Shown piece by piece: positions 34,720 to 43,008 of a stretch of 64,000 bases of DNA (positions are counted from its first letter, which is position 1; each line of letters opens with the position of its first letter). A program made the position numbers and the translations under genes. The notes under the pieces are model-generated. The model was not told where the DNA came from. It searched no databases and saw nothing but the letters and a program-made list of their open reading frames with translations. Source of the DNA: an uncultured Candidatus Melainabacteria bacterium (GTDB lineage Bacteria; Cyanobacteriota; Vampirovibrionia; Gastranaerophilales; Gastranaerophilaceae); the NCBI GenBank assembly GCA_934757275.1, contig CAKVLN010000005.1:78935-142934 (forward strand). The letters are read 5' to 3'.

Positions 34720-34924
34720 TATTTTATTCTTCTATACCTAACGCTGAATTTGCCCTATACTTTTTGAATCTAACCACGTTATTTTGTCATCAACATTGTT
34801 AACTACATCTGCAAATTGTTCTTAATGATACAGATTAGTTATTTTTTGTTTGTTCAAACCTGTTGCGGCAGATAATATCCAAGCGCAACTTTATTGTAAC
34901 GCTTCCAAAAGTTCCTTGCCGTTT

Positions 34925-36466
34925 TTACGCATTCTTAGTTTTACGTTTTTGTTTATTTTTTAGTAACAGAATTATCAAGATTGCGCTTAGAGAAAGCAAT
35001 GCCATTAGCGTGAAGATGTCAAAAAATGCACCCAATCTTGCTTGTGCTAGCAATTGTTTATAAAGCAAACCATTCGCTTTTTTAGAAGCTACCACTGATG
35101 GATAATACATCATCATTTTATGCTTAAACGCATTAAATTTCATCAAAAATAAAGGATTATGCGGAGCAAGATTTGCCACATAATAATTTTGATAAACCTG
35201 TGACACTCTTGCAATAAACGTTGAAGATGCAGAGGTTGAAACTGCAGTCAAAATATTCTTAAACAAGGCGTGTAACGATGCTGCATCAGCATTTTTACTC
35301 GCAGGTAAAGTCTGAAATGACAAAGCCGTGATTGGAACAAACGCAATTGGTACACCAATACAAAGCAAAATATTTGGTAAAACAATACTTTCCATAGAAG
35401 AATTCGGGTTCATTTGCGTCAACATCAACAAAGCACAAGCCATTACTATAAAACCAATAGATGAAAGAAGTTTTTGATTAACATATTTAGAAACTTCACC
35501 AACAACAATTAAGCCTATTAAACAAACAACTGCTCTCGGAAACATTGTTAAACCTGACATTGAAGGGCTATATCCAATAAGGCTTTGCACAAACATTGGT
35601 ACTAAAAGCAAAGTAGAGTACAAAATAACATTTATAAAGGAGCTTGCAAGTGTGCCAAACAAAAAATTTCTATCCTTAAAAACACGAATATCAATTACGG
35701 GGTATTTATATTCCAACTCCCAAACATAAAAGAATACAAAAGAGAAAATACAAACACCGGTTGTCCAACATATCCAAGTTTCGTCAAACCAGTTATACTG
35801 TTGACCTTTATCCAATACAACTTGCATACACCCCATAGCTATAACAATCGAAGTATAACCAACAATATCAAATTTTTTATTGTATTTTTGTTTAGCAGGA
35901 ACTTCATCTGCAACAAAGAATTTTATCAAAATCAGTGATAACAAGCATAGCGGAATATTAATTATAAATATCCACTGCCACGAATAATTATCGGTCAAAT
36001 AACCTCCAACAAATGGACCCGCTAAAGGTGAAAACATCGCAGCAACCCCAAACAGAGCCATTGCAACTCCTCTTTGTTCTGGAGGAAAAACTTCTAGCAA
36101 AACAGCTTGACAAAGCGGTAAAATAGCACCACTTCCTATACCTTGCACAATTCTTGCCAAAATTAATGCCTGCAGATTTGGAGCTAAAATACAAAGTAAA
36201 CAACCAAGCGCAAAGATTATAATACTATAATAGAAAAGCAATTTTTTACCAATTAATCGTACCAAATAGCCAGTTACAGGCAGCATAAGACCACCAGATA
36301 TAATATAACAAGTAATTACAGTGTTTGCCTCATATTGAGTTGCACCGTAAAAACCTGCAATATGCGGTTGGCTTACGTTTGTACCAGAAGAAGCTGCTAA
36401 CGCTAGAAACGACGGCAACAAAACGGCAATAGCGACTATAAATGGATTAATTGCTTTCTTTTCCAT
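34925..36466 (-). CDS. emrB: Drug:H+ antiporter of the EmrB/QacA (DHA2, 14-TM) family, 513 aa
   Basis: Inner-membrane pump that exports drugs or toxic fatty-acid-like compounds. Fourteen hydrophobic helices; motif A-like VRLIGKKLLFYYS after helix 2, RIVQGIGSGAILPLCQA in helix 4-5 region, and motif C GVAAMFSPLAGPFVGGYL. Basic tail KNKQKRKTK. Its start overlaps the end of emrA by 20 bases, so the two are coupled. With EmrA and the TolC-like protein it would form a tripartite pump across both membranes. Confidence 0.93.
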   Translation of the reverse strand: MEKKAINPFIVAIAVLLPSFLALAASSGTNVSQPHIAGFYGATQYEANTVITCYIISGGLMLPVTGYLVRLIGKKLLFYYSIIIFALGCLLCILAPNLQALILARIVQGIGSGAILPLCQAVLLEVFPPEQRGVAMALFGVAAMFSPLAGPFVGGYLTDNYSWQWIFIINIPLCLLSLILIKFFVADEVPAKQKYNKKFDIVGYTSIVIAMGCMQVVLDKGQQYNWFDETWICWTTGVCIFSFVFFYVWELEYKYPVIDIRVFKDRNFLFGTLASSFINVILYSTLLLVPMFVQSLIGYSPSMSGLTMFPRAVVCLIGLIVVGEVSKYVNQKLLSSIGFIVMACALLMLTQMNPNSSMESIVLPNILLCIGVPIAFVPITALSFQTLPASKNADAASLHALFKNILTAVSTSASSTFIARVSQVYQNYYVANLAPHNPLFLMKFNAFKHKMMMYYPSVVASKKANGLLYKQLLAQARLGAFFDIFTLMALLSLSAILIILLLKNKQKRKTKNA

Positions 36467-37559
36467 CTTTAATTCTTACCTTTGGAACTACTGACATTCC
36501 TGGAACAATATTATAATGAGAAATATCTTCGTCAAAAACAATTTTTACAGGAACTCTTTGTACAATTTTAACGTAACTACCTACGGCATTTTCAGGCGGG
36601 AATAAGCTTGATTTTGCACCTGTTGCACGCTGAAGACTATCTACATGCGCTTTAAATCTTTTGTTTGGATAAGTATCAACTTTTACCTTAACTGGTTGTC
36701 CTGCGTGCATGTGAGTAATTTGCATTTCCTTAAAGTTTGCAACTACCCAAACTTGTTCTGGAACAATGTTCATAAGTGGTTGACCAATGTTGACATAGTT
36801 ACCTTTTTCAACGCTACGAGCGGCAACCATACCGTCTTGAGGAGCATAAATTTTTGTATATTTCAAATTCAATTCTGCTTGTTCAACCTCAGCTTCCAAT
36901 TTTTCAATAGTTGCTTCATCAGCTTTAGCCTTAGCTTTGCCAGATTCCAAAGCATGTCTTGCTGCGTCTGCTTGTTCTAAAGCAGAGTTGTAATCTGCCT
37001 TAGCCACATCTAGAGCGGTCTTAGCTCTTTCATAAGCTTGTTTTGAAACAATTCCATCTTTATATAAATCTTTGTAACGTGCAAAATCTTTTTCTGCAAA
37101 CTCTAATTTTGATTCTGCAGAAGAAATATCTTCAAAAGATTTGTTTACTTTAGATGCACTCTCATCAACTTTTTTAGTCGACATGCTAAAAGCTGCCTTA
37201 GCTTCTTCTAATTTTGCTTTTGCCTGATTTAGAGCAACCTCAAAGTCTTTTGGGTCTAATTCCACCAACAAAGTCCCAGCTTTAACGTTTTGGTTATCAT
37301 CTACCAAAAGACTTACAACTGGAGCTGCGACACGGGGTGCTACAGACACCAACCTGCCTTCAACAAACGCATCATCAGTTGATTGGTAGAAGGTTGCATG
37401 AATTGCAGCTGATATACCTAAAATAACAAGAATTGATGCAGTTATACTTGGCACAATTACACGTTTCTTTTTATATTCTGGACGTCTTTTTTTAAGGCGT
37501 TTTTTTGCTTCTTTTATAAATTCTGGTGGGTTTTTATCTTCATGTTGTTTCTTTGCCAT
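36447..37559 (-). CDS. emrA: EmrA/HlyD-type membrane fusion protein, 370 aa
   Basis: Periplasmic adaptor linking EmrB to the outer-membrane channel. A Lys-rich cytoplasmic start (KKRRPEYKKKRV), one membrane helix at ~40-62, then the barrel-lipoyl part (STDDAFVEGRLVSVAPRVAAPV; the -DAFV.G motif is typical), a long coiled-coil hairpin (~95-210), the second lipoyl half (IYAPQDGMVAARSVEKGNYV) and the C-terminal barrel. Start at ATG 37559 after AGGTGAT. Second gene of marR-emrA-emrB. Confidence 0.93.
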   Translation of the reverse strand: MAKKQHEDKNPPEFIKEAKKRLKKRRPEYKKKRVIVPSITASILVILGISAAIHATFYQSTDDAFVEGRLVSVAPRVAAPVVSLLVDDNQNVKAGTLLVELDPKDFEVALNQAKAKLEEAKAAFSMSTKKVDESASKVNKSFEDISSAESKLEFAEKDFARYKDLYKDGIVSKQAYERAKTALDVAKADYNSALEQADAARHALESGKAKAKADEATIEKLEAEVEQAELNLKYTKIYAPQDGMVAARSVEKGNYVNIGQPLMNIVPEQVWVVANFKEMQITHMHAGQPVKVKVDTYPNKRFKAHVDSLQRATGAKSSLFPPENAVGSYVKIVQRVPVKIVFDEDISHYNIVPGMSVVPKVRIKDGKESN

Positions 37560-37568
37560 AATTATCAC

Positions 37569-38021
37569 CTAAATTAATGTCTTACCTTTTATATTATCTT
37601 CAATTTTATCTAATGTCGTCAAAAAGGTATCAATTTCCTCTTGCGAAAGTCCAACTATAGACTCTTCCCAAATGTTTAACACTACAGGAAGTGTACTTTC
37701 ACAAACCTCAAGCCCTTTATCTGTAATGTATAATTTCTTTACTTGACGACCTTCTGCATCAAGACTAGAGGTTAAATATCCCTTTTCCTCTAAAATAGAA
37801 CAAATTCTAGTCATGTTTGGACGATCTTTGTAAGTTATATCACCTAATTGTCTTAAATACATTCCATTATTTTCTTTCAAAGCATATAGCACAGTAAACT
37901 GTTCTGGTCTTATATCATGCTTTGTTTTTTTAAATGTTTGTACCGCAAAAAGCTTTGATAAAAGTCCAGCTCTTGAAAGTCTTAATCCAATTTTTTGTTT
38001 TAATAAAATATCTTGTTTCAT
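37569..38021 (-). CDS. MarR-family repressor of the efflux operon, 150 aa
   Basis: Winged helix-turn-helix regulator: LKENNGMYLRQLGDITYKDRPNMTRICSILEEKGYL is the HTH (quoted blocks within residues ~52-88) and RQVKKLYITDKG is the wing. Start at ATG 38021, after AAAGGA. Just upstream lies the palindrome TTGTGTTAT-N4-ATAACACAA, a typical MarR operator overlapping the promoter; the same palindrome precedes the tolC-like gene. It probably senses the pump's substrates and controls both transcripts. Confidence 0.9.
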   Translation of the reverse strand: MKQDILLKQKIGLRLSRAGLLSKLFAVQTFKKTKHDIRPEQFTVLYALKENNGMYLRQLGDITYKDRPNMTRICSILEEKGYLTSSLDAEGRQVKKLYITDKGLEVCESTLPVVLNIWEESIVGLSQEEIDTFLTTLDKIEDNIKGKTLI

Positions 38022-38071
38022 GAAATTCCTTTGTGTTATCATAATAACACAAGAAAGAAAAGTGTAAATAT
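37995..38071. repeat. 77-bp direct repeat, copy 1 (marR start and operator)
   Basis: Matches 39622-39698 with two differences. It contains the first nine codons of marR and the operator arms TTGTGTTAT (38031-38039) and ATAACACAA (38044-38052). Confidence 0.95.
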
Positions 38072-38228
38072 TACAATTTATTTCTTCTAATCTCTTTTTT
38101 GACAAACTAGCATTACTAGCGTAGTGCTTTGCAATTAATCAATTGTAAAATTTTATTAAATCGCTAACAAAAAATATATTCACAATGTTTAACAACATAT
38201 ATGACATCATTTAATAAGGAAATAAAAA

Positions 38229-39566
38229 ATGCTTGACAATATCCGAATTAACACTGTATATGCAAATCCAGTTTCATTTAAAAGTAAATCCAAAGTAGTT
38301 CAAAAGCTTATTGAGAATCCAAAGACTTCAACAACTTTATTAAGCGGAGTTGCAACACTGTCTACAAGTTTGAGCATGGGATTAAACAAAAAGAAACTTT
38401 CCGACAATTTGAATATAAACGAAGTAAAAAAAGATTTAGAAACAGGTTTTTCTATAAGTCAATTAGCAAAAAAATATAATATGTCACCTACAAGTATACG
38501 CAATTATCTTAAAGAAAATAATTTATCTACCAAAGATGGCGAAATTTTAAAAACAATAACTAAAGAGGATTTAGAAAAATTAGTTCAAGAAGGCAAAAGT
38601 TCTAAAGAAATCGCGCAAATATATGGTTTGAAAAACGCAGGAACTTTGACTCCTTTGTTTAAGATTTTTAATTTAGAAACTGCAACCGCAAAAAAAGTTG
38701 AAAATATTTCTAAAGAAGAACTTCTGAGTTACAAAAAGAGTGGCTTAAAGGATTCGGAAATCGCAGATAAGTTCAATGTCTCAGAAAAATATATTAATAA
38801 GCATCGTAATTCATTTGGTATTGCTACGGTTGATGAAGAAAAAGAATATCCAATTGATGAAATTCGGAATATGGTGGAAAAAGAAGGACTTTTGCCAAAA
38901 GATGTTGCACAAAAACTAAACATTCCGTTAAAGAAAGTAGCTGAAATCGTTGGAGGAGCAACTCCTGAGCTTATTTACAGACACAAAAAAGAAGAGCTTA
39001 TAAAATTTGTAAAATTATTAGATGAAAAGGATTTTCAAGAGAAAGATGTATGGTTAGAACAACAGGAAAGGGGAATGCGTGGCTCATTTAGGCTTACCAA
39101 AGAAAATTTTGAGCTATCAAAACTAATCCTAGAAAACGAAAATTTGAGAAAGAAGAGTGAAAATTGGGAATTGGTTTTTGAGAGAATTGCAAGAAAATCA
39201 AGAAAAAAACCTTCTGTTTATGAAGATACTACTACATTTTTGAAAATGGTATTACAAGATGATAAACTCAATATCCTAAAAGACCCTAAAAATAATTTAG
39301 GTATAATTTTGAACCAATGTGAATTAGACTCTAAAGAGGTTCTTGATGTTTATAAAAAAATTATTTCTGATGATAATTTAGCAGAGGCTGTAAAATTAGC
39401 ACAAGGTGGTTTTAAAAGGCTAAAATATACTTATTACAATGCATCAGATTTAATAAATAAAATAAACAATTATAAAGATTTAATAGGCCAAAAACCATTA
39501 AATTTTTCTATTATGCCTGACAATATTTATAACAGAGCTATATTGGAAGATTTAGGAAAAGATTAG
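38229..39566 (+). CDS. Protein with four tandem helix-turn-helix units, 445 aa
   Basis: Starts MLDNIRINTVYANPVSFKSKS, an N-terminal VSFKS motif shared with other lineage proteins here. Then come four homeodomain-like HTH units at ~65-100 (SISQLAKKYNMSPTSIRNYL), ~112-150 (SSKEIAQIYGLK), ~160-195 (KDSEIADKFNVSEKYINKH) and ~205-240 (LPKDVAQKLNIPLKKVAEI). The C-terminal ~200 residues are helical and unknown. AAGGAAA precedes the ATG. It lies in a segment inserted between marR and the tolC-like gene, flanked by 77-bp direct repeats. DNA binding is likely, target unknown. Confidence 0.8.
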   Translation: MLDNIRINTVYANPVSFKSKSKVVQKLIENPKTSTTLLSGVATLSTSLSMGLNKKKLSDNLNINEVKKDLETGFSISQLAKKYNMSPTSIRNYLKENNLSTKDGEILKTITKEDLEKLVQEGKSSKEIAQIYGLKNAGTLTPLFKIFNLETATAKKVENISKEELLSYKKSGLKDSEIADKFNVSEKYINKHRNSFGIATVDEEKEYPIDEIRNMVEKEGLLPKDVAQKLNIPLKKVAEIVGGATPELIYRHKKEELIKFVKLLDEKDFQEKDVWLEQQERGMRGSFRLTKENFELSKLILENENLRKKSENWELVFERIARKSRKKPSVYEDTTTFLKMVLQDDKLNILKDPKNNLGIILNQCELDSKEVLDVYKKIISDDNLAEAVKLAQGGFKRLKYTYYNASDLINKINNYKDLIGQKPLNFSIMPDNIYNRAILEDLGKD

Positions 39567-39579
39567 AAAGTTATCAATC

Positions 39580-39590
39580 GGGGGGGGGGG
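39580..39590. repeat. Run of eleven G
   Basis: A G11 tract 14 bases past the stop of the HTH-repeat gene, in DNA that otherwise is AT-rich. It lies inside the inserted segment, upstream of the tolC-like promoter. Confidence 0.95.
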
Positions 39591-39621
39591 ATTTTAATAG
39601 GCACTCTTACTTCGCAATTTC

Positions 39622-39698
39622 TTGTTTTAATAAAATATCTTGTTTCATGAAATTCCTTTGTGTTATCATAATAACACAAGAAGGATAAGTGTAAATAT
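39622..39698. repeat. 77-bp direct repeat, copy 2, with MarR operator before the tolC-like gene
   Basis: Copy of 37995-38071. It carries the operator palindrome at 39658-39666/39671-39679 and an antisense relic of the marR start. Differences from copy 1 (AAGGATA instead of AAAGAAA) create a ribosome-site-like AAGGA for the following gene. Confidence 0.95.
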
Positions 39699-41055
39699 GA
39701 CATTTAAAAAATTAATAATATTTTTATTTCTTTTCATGTCGCTACCAGTTAGCGCAAAGCAAAGTATTGACAGATTTAGTTACATCAACTTAGATTGGTG
39801 GAAAAACTATAATGATGACATTTTAATTGAGCATTTACAAACTCTATATAACAACAACCACGATTTGAAGATTGCTGAATTAAAAACAAAACAATCAGAA
39901 GAAAACGTTAGATTAGTTGGAGCAAATCAACTTCCACAAGTTGGTTTTGATGGAACTTTTTCAAGAGTAATGAGCGGGCCCCAAACTGAGTTTGGAAACA
40001 TTATAATTCCAGAATATTCACAAAACGAGCTGTTCATGCCACTTAATGCATCTTACGAAATTGATATTTGGGGACAAAATTACTTAAACAGGAAAAGTGC
40101 AAAAAAACAAAAAGAAATTGCCGAACAGCAAGAAAGAGCCACATATATATACATGACATCAGTTTTTGCATCTAATTATTACAACTTAATAAAGACTGAT
40201 GAATTAGAAAAAACGCTCAAAGATATTATTGCACTCCAAACTGACGTTGTAAAAATGACAGAGAAGAAATACAACGTTGGTTTAGCTCCAATCAACGAGC
40301 TTTTGAATGAAAAACAAATTCTTGTAAGATTTGAACAAGATTTAAACAAGGTTAGCGAAAATAAAAAAGTTTTGAACAACGAATTGGTTACACTACTTGC
40401 ACTAAAAACAGACAAAGAAATTGAACACTCAAGCTTTGACAAGGTTTCTTGTCCAAATGCGCCAGACGCTTTATCAACAACGATTATTCAATACAGACCA
40501 GATTTAATAAGTTCCGAAAGTTATGTTAAGAAAACTGGTATAGACGTAAAAGTTGCAAGAAGAGAATTTCTTCCAAAATTCTTCCTTTATGGAACGCTTG
40601 GTTTCAACGCTTACCGTTGGGATAGAATGTTCGCACCAGAAACTTTTCTTGGAAATATAGGCATTGCTCCATCATGGGATATATTTACTGGCGGAGCTAA
40701 ACTTGCAAGATATAGAATTAACAAGTACGAATACAAAAAAGCTATCGAAAAATACGAGAAAACCGTTTTAACTTCTATTCAAGAGGTTAATGATGCGATG
40801 GTTTCAGTTAAGACCACAAAAGCGAATTTACTAAAAGCCGACGAAGCATATTCTATAGAAACAGAAAAACATAATCTGGCAGAAAAGCAATTCACTATTG
40901 GCGATTCTTCAAAGCTAGATGAGATGAGGTCTAATGTAAGTTTACTAATTGTTAGACAACATGAAATTTCATCAAAAATAGATAATGTTATTTCAACAAT
41001 TTCTCTATACAACGCAGTTGGTGGAATTGACTATACTAAGTCTGAGAATTTGTAA
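39697..41055 (+). CDS. TolC/NodT-type outer-membrane efflux protein, 452 aa
   Basis: Signal peptide MTFKKLIIFLFLFMSLPVSA, then the two-fold outer-membrane efflux repeat. Family marks: WWKNYNDDILIEHL, PQVGFDGTFSR, YEIDIWGQNYLNRK, YNVGLAPINELLNEKQ, YRPDLISSE, ARREFLPKFFLYG and WDIFTGGAKLARYR. Forms the exit channel for the EmrAB pump. ATG 39697 chosen since the signal peptide begins there. The operator in front is a copy of the marR one, so it should be co-regulated with emrAB. Confidence 0.92.
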   Translation: MTFKKLIIFLFLFMSLPVSAKQSIDRFSYINLDWWKNYNDDILIEHLQTLYNNNHDLKIAELKTKQSEENVRLVGANQLPQVGFDGTFSRVMSGPQTEFGNIIIPEYSQNELFMPLNASYEIDIWGQNYLNRKSAKKQKEIAEQQERATYIYMTSVFASNYYNLIKTDELEKTLKDIIALQTDVVKMTEKKYNVGLAPINELLNEKQILVRFEQDLNKVSENKKVLNNELVTLLALKTDKEIEHSSFDKVSCPNAPDALSTTIIQYRPDLISSESYVKKTGIDVKVARREFLPKFFLYGTLGFNAYRWDRMFAPETFLGNIGIAPSWDIFTGGAKLARYRINKYEYKKAIEKYEKTVLTSIQEVNDAMVSVKTTKANLLKADEAYSIETEKHNLAEKQFTIGDSSKLDEMRSNVSLLIVRQHEISSKIDNVISTISLYNAVGGIDYTKSENL

Positions 41056-41081
41056 AGTTTTGTAAAGATTCCATAAGTTTG

Positions 41082-41108
41082 TGAAATTACGTTCTAAAGA
41101 ATAACTTT
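41082..41108 (+). promoter_or_regulatory. Promoter-like motif (variant), before the 63-aa gene
   Basis: TGAAATTAC (41082-41090), N12, AACTTT then ATATATA; same spacing as the motifs at 34077, 44898, 55502 and 61607. Confidence 0.5.
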
Positions 41109-41157
41109 ATATATACATAAAGTATATACACGAAGATTAAACAGAAAGGACATAATT

Positions 41158-41349
41158 ATGACAAATGGAGCACAAGGAGTTCATCACAGTTCTGGAGCGA
41201 CATCAATTTATGCAAAAGCTCAAGAACGAAAAGATGTTGATGCTTCTGCAGTTTACCAGCACGAATTAAAAACAGGTAATGCTTTTGATTTTGCAAAGAA
41301 ACACCCTGAATTTCAAGCTGGGTTGACTGGTGGCGCATCAATTTGGTAA
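41158..41349 (+). CDS. Small hypothetical protein, 63 aa
   Basis: ATG 41158 follows AAAGGA. Hydrophilic product with Gly/Ser-rich start (GAQGVHHSSGATSIYAKAQ) and GLTGGASIW end; no membrane helix or Cys. Promoter motif, ribosome site and a perfect terminator directly after the gene indicate a real monocistronic gene. Family and function unknown. Confidence 0.75.
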   Translation: MTNGAQGVHHSSGATSIYAKAQERKDVDASAVYQHELKTGNAFDFAKKHPEFQAGLTGGASIW

Positions 41350-41369
41350 TTAGACTTCAATTATTTTTT

Positions 41370-41408
41370 AAGCGGAATTTTGCCTTGCAAAATTCCGCTT
41401 ATTTTTTG
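41370..41408 (+). terminator. Hairpin terminator after the 63-aa gene
   Basis: Arms 41370-41383 (AAGCGGAATTTTGC) and 41387-41400, loop CTT, then ATTTTTT. Confidence 0.95.
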
Positions 41409-41438
41409 CTAAAATAATAGCATGTAGGAGGGCAAAAA

Positions 41439-41993
41439 GTGGAAGAATATAAAAAAATGTTGGCTGGGGAAGACTACAACCCAATGACACCATATTTAAT
41501 AAGTTTAAGAGATAGAACCAGAGGGCTTGTAAGCGATTTTAATCAAGAAAAAGATGAGAAAAAAAGATTAGAAATTCTTAAATCTGTAGTTGGCAAAATG
41601 GGCGAAGGTTGTTATATCACACCTAACATATTTTTTGATTACGGCTGTAACACAGAGCTAGGAGAAAGAGTTTACTTTAACGCTAATTGTGTAATTCTTG
41701 ATTGTGCCAAAGTTTCGATTGGTGATGACACCTTTATTGGACCTAACACACAATTTTACACTCCAATTCACCCGCTAGATTTTAAAACAAGAAATTCCTT
41801 TATTGAAAGTGCAAAACCAATTACTGTAGGAAAGAATTGTTGGCTAGGCGGTTCTGTTGTGATACTACCAGGAGTAACAATTGGTGATGGTTGCGTTATC
41901 GGAGCTGGTGCAGTGGTTACAAAGGATATTCCAGAAAATTCTTTAGCTGTAGGAAATCCTGCGAGAGTAATTAGAACGATTGAGCAGAAGTAA
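41439..41993 (+). CDS. maa: Sugar O-acetyltransferase, maltose acetyltransferase family, 184 aa
   Basis: Left-handed beta-helix acetyltransferase using acetyl-CoA. The N-terminal Mac domain (MLAGEDYNPMTPYLISLRDRTRGLV) and hexapeptide repeats (GDDTFIGPNTQFYTPIHP with the catalytic His, VGKNCWLGGSVVILPGVTIGDG, GAGAVVTKDIPENSLAVGNPARVI) are all present, full length. GTG start at 41439 after GGAGG. Acceptor could be maltose, galactoside or another sugar. Stands alone before a dispersed repeat. Confidence 0.93.
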   Translation: MEEYKKMLAGEDYNPMTPYLISLRDRTRGLVSDFNQEKDEKKRLEILKSVVGKMGEGCYITPNIFFDYGCNTELGERVYFNANCVILDCAKVSIGDDTFIGPNTQFYTPIHPLDFKTRNSFIESAKPITVGKNCWLGGSVVILPGVTIGDGCVIGAGAVVTKDIPENSLAVGNPARVIRTIEQK

Positions 41994-42035
41994 AGACCTC
42001 TCTTGTGATAAGGAAATTGACGCAATCCATCTGTT

Positions 42036-42091
42036 ACCCACCCGCATTCGTAACTTTCGCAAGGCTCAAGAACGACTGCGACCTCCCTAAC
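42036..42091. repeat. 56-bp dispersed repeat, copy 1
   Basis: Starts ACCCACCCGCATTCGTAACT and matches 60228-60283 with a single difference; sits between genes in both places. Confidence 0.95.
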
Positions 42092-42226
42092 CAAGGAGGT
42101 TTAGATGTTCTTTGCTTGTTGGGCGATTACATTGCTTAACAATATTAATAAATCATTAACAACATTTATCAGAATTACAAAACATGTTATAATCACATTA
42201 AGGAGAAGATTAGAGAAGGAGGTTTT

Positions 42227-42952
42227 ATGGCTAACCCTATATTAAACGAAAAATTCACTGAACAAGAAAGAGTGCTTGATGGCGCACCAATGACAGTTAA
42301 TGGTACAATTCAAATAACTGCTTTTCTTGGGTTATTAGTAGTTGCAAGTGCAGCTTTTACTTGGACTAGAATGACCGCTGGCTACACTGATTTAGCTATG
42401 ATGTTAACGGCTGGTGGTGTTATTGTAGCGTTTATCGCTGCCTTAATTGTATCTTTCACAAGAAATAAATATTTAGTACCAGTATATGCAGTAGCAGAAG
42501 GTCTTGGACTTGGCGGAATTTCTGCAACCTTTGAAGCCTCATATCCTGGAATTGTTTCTCAAGCAGTTGCTGGCACATTTGCAGCTTTGTTTTCTATGTT
42601 GATATTATACAGAGCAAACATAATCAGATGCACAGACAAGTTTAGAAGTGTAATATTTATTGCAACACTTTCTATTGCTGGTATTTATTTAATAAATCTT
42701 ATCGGTAGCTTTTTCCACATGCAAGTTCCCTTGCTTAACTCTTCCTCTTCAATGGGTCTTGCAGTTAGTGCCGTAATTTGTGTAATTGCCGCATTAAATC
42801 TTATCATTGATTTTGACTTCATTGAAAGAGGCGCACAAAACTTCTTACCAAAAGACTATGAATGGTTTGGAGCTTTCGGTCTAATGGTAACACTTGTTTG
42901 GTTATACTTAGAAATTTTAAGATTATTAGCTAAACTACAAGATAGAAGATAA
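42227..42952 (+). CDS. Bax inhibitor-1/YccA family membrane protein, 241 aa
   Basis: Seven hydrophobic helices after a short N-terminus (NEKFTEQERVLDGAPMTVNG). The conserved blocks AVAEGLGLGGISATFEASYPGIVSQAV, the Asp pair in helix 6-7 (LIIDFDFIERGA) and PKDYEWFGAFGLMVTLVWLYLEILRLL match bacterial BI-1 proteins, which form a calcium leak or interact with FtsH. GAAGGAGG precedes the ATG. Ends at a good terminator. Role here not visible from context. Confidence 0.9.
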   Translation: MANPILNEKFTEQERVLDGAPMTVNGTIQITAFLGLLVVASAAFTWTRMTAGYTDLAMMLTAGGVIVAFIAALIVSFTRNKYLVPVYAVAEGLGLGGISATFEASYPGIVSQAVAGTFAALFSMLILYRANIIRCTDKFRSVIFIATLSIAGIYLINLIGSFFHMQVPLLNSSSSMGLAVSAVICVIAALNLIIDFDFIERGAQNFLPKDYEWFGAFGLMVTLVWLYLEILRLLAKLQDRR

Positions 42953-42968
42953 AAAATCAAAGATTTTG

Positions 42969-42997
42969 CCCCTCCAACTTAATGGAGGGGAGTTTTT
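42969..42997 (+). terminator. Hairpin terminator after the BI-1 gene
   Basis: Arms CCCCTCCA (42969-42976) and TGGAGGGG (42983-42990), followed by AGTTTTT. Confidence 0.9.
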
Positions 42998-43008
42998 AAG
43001 GATATGAC

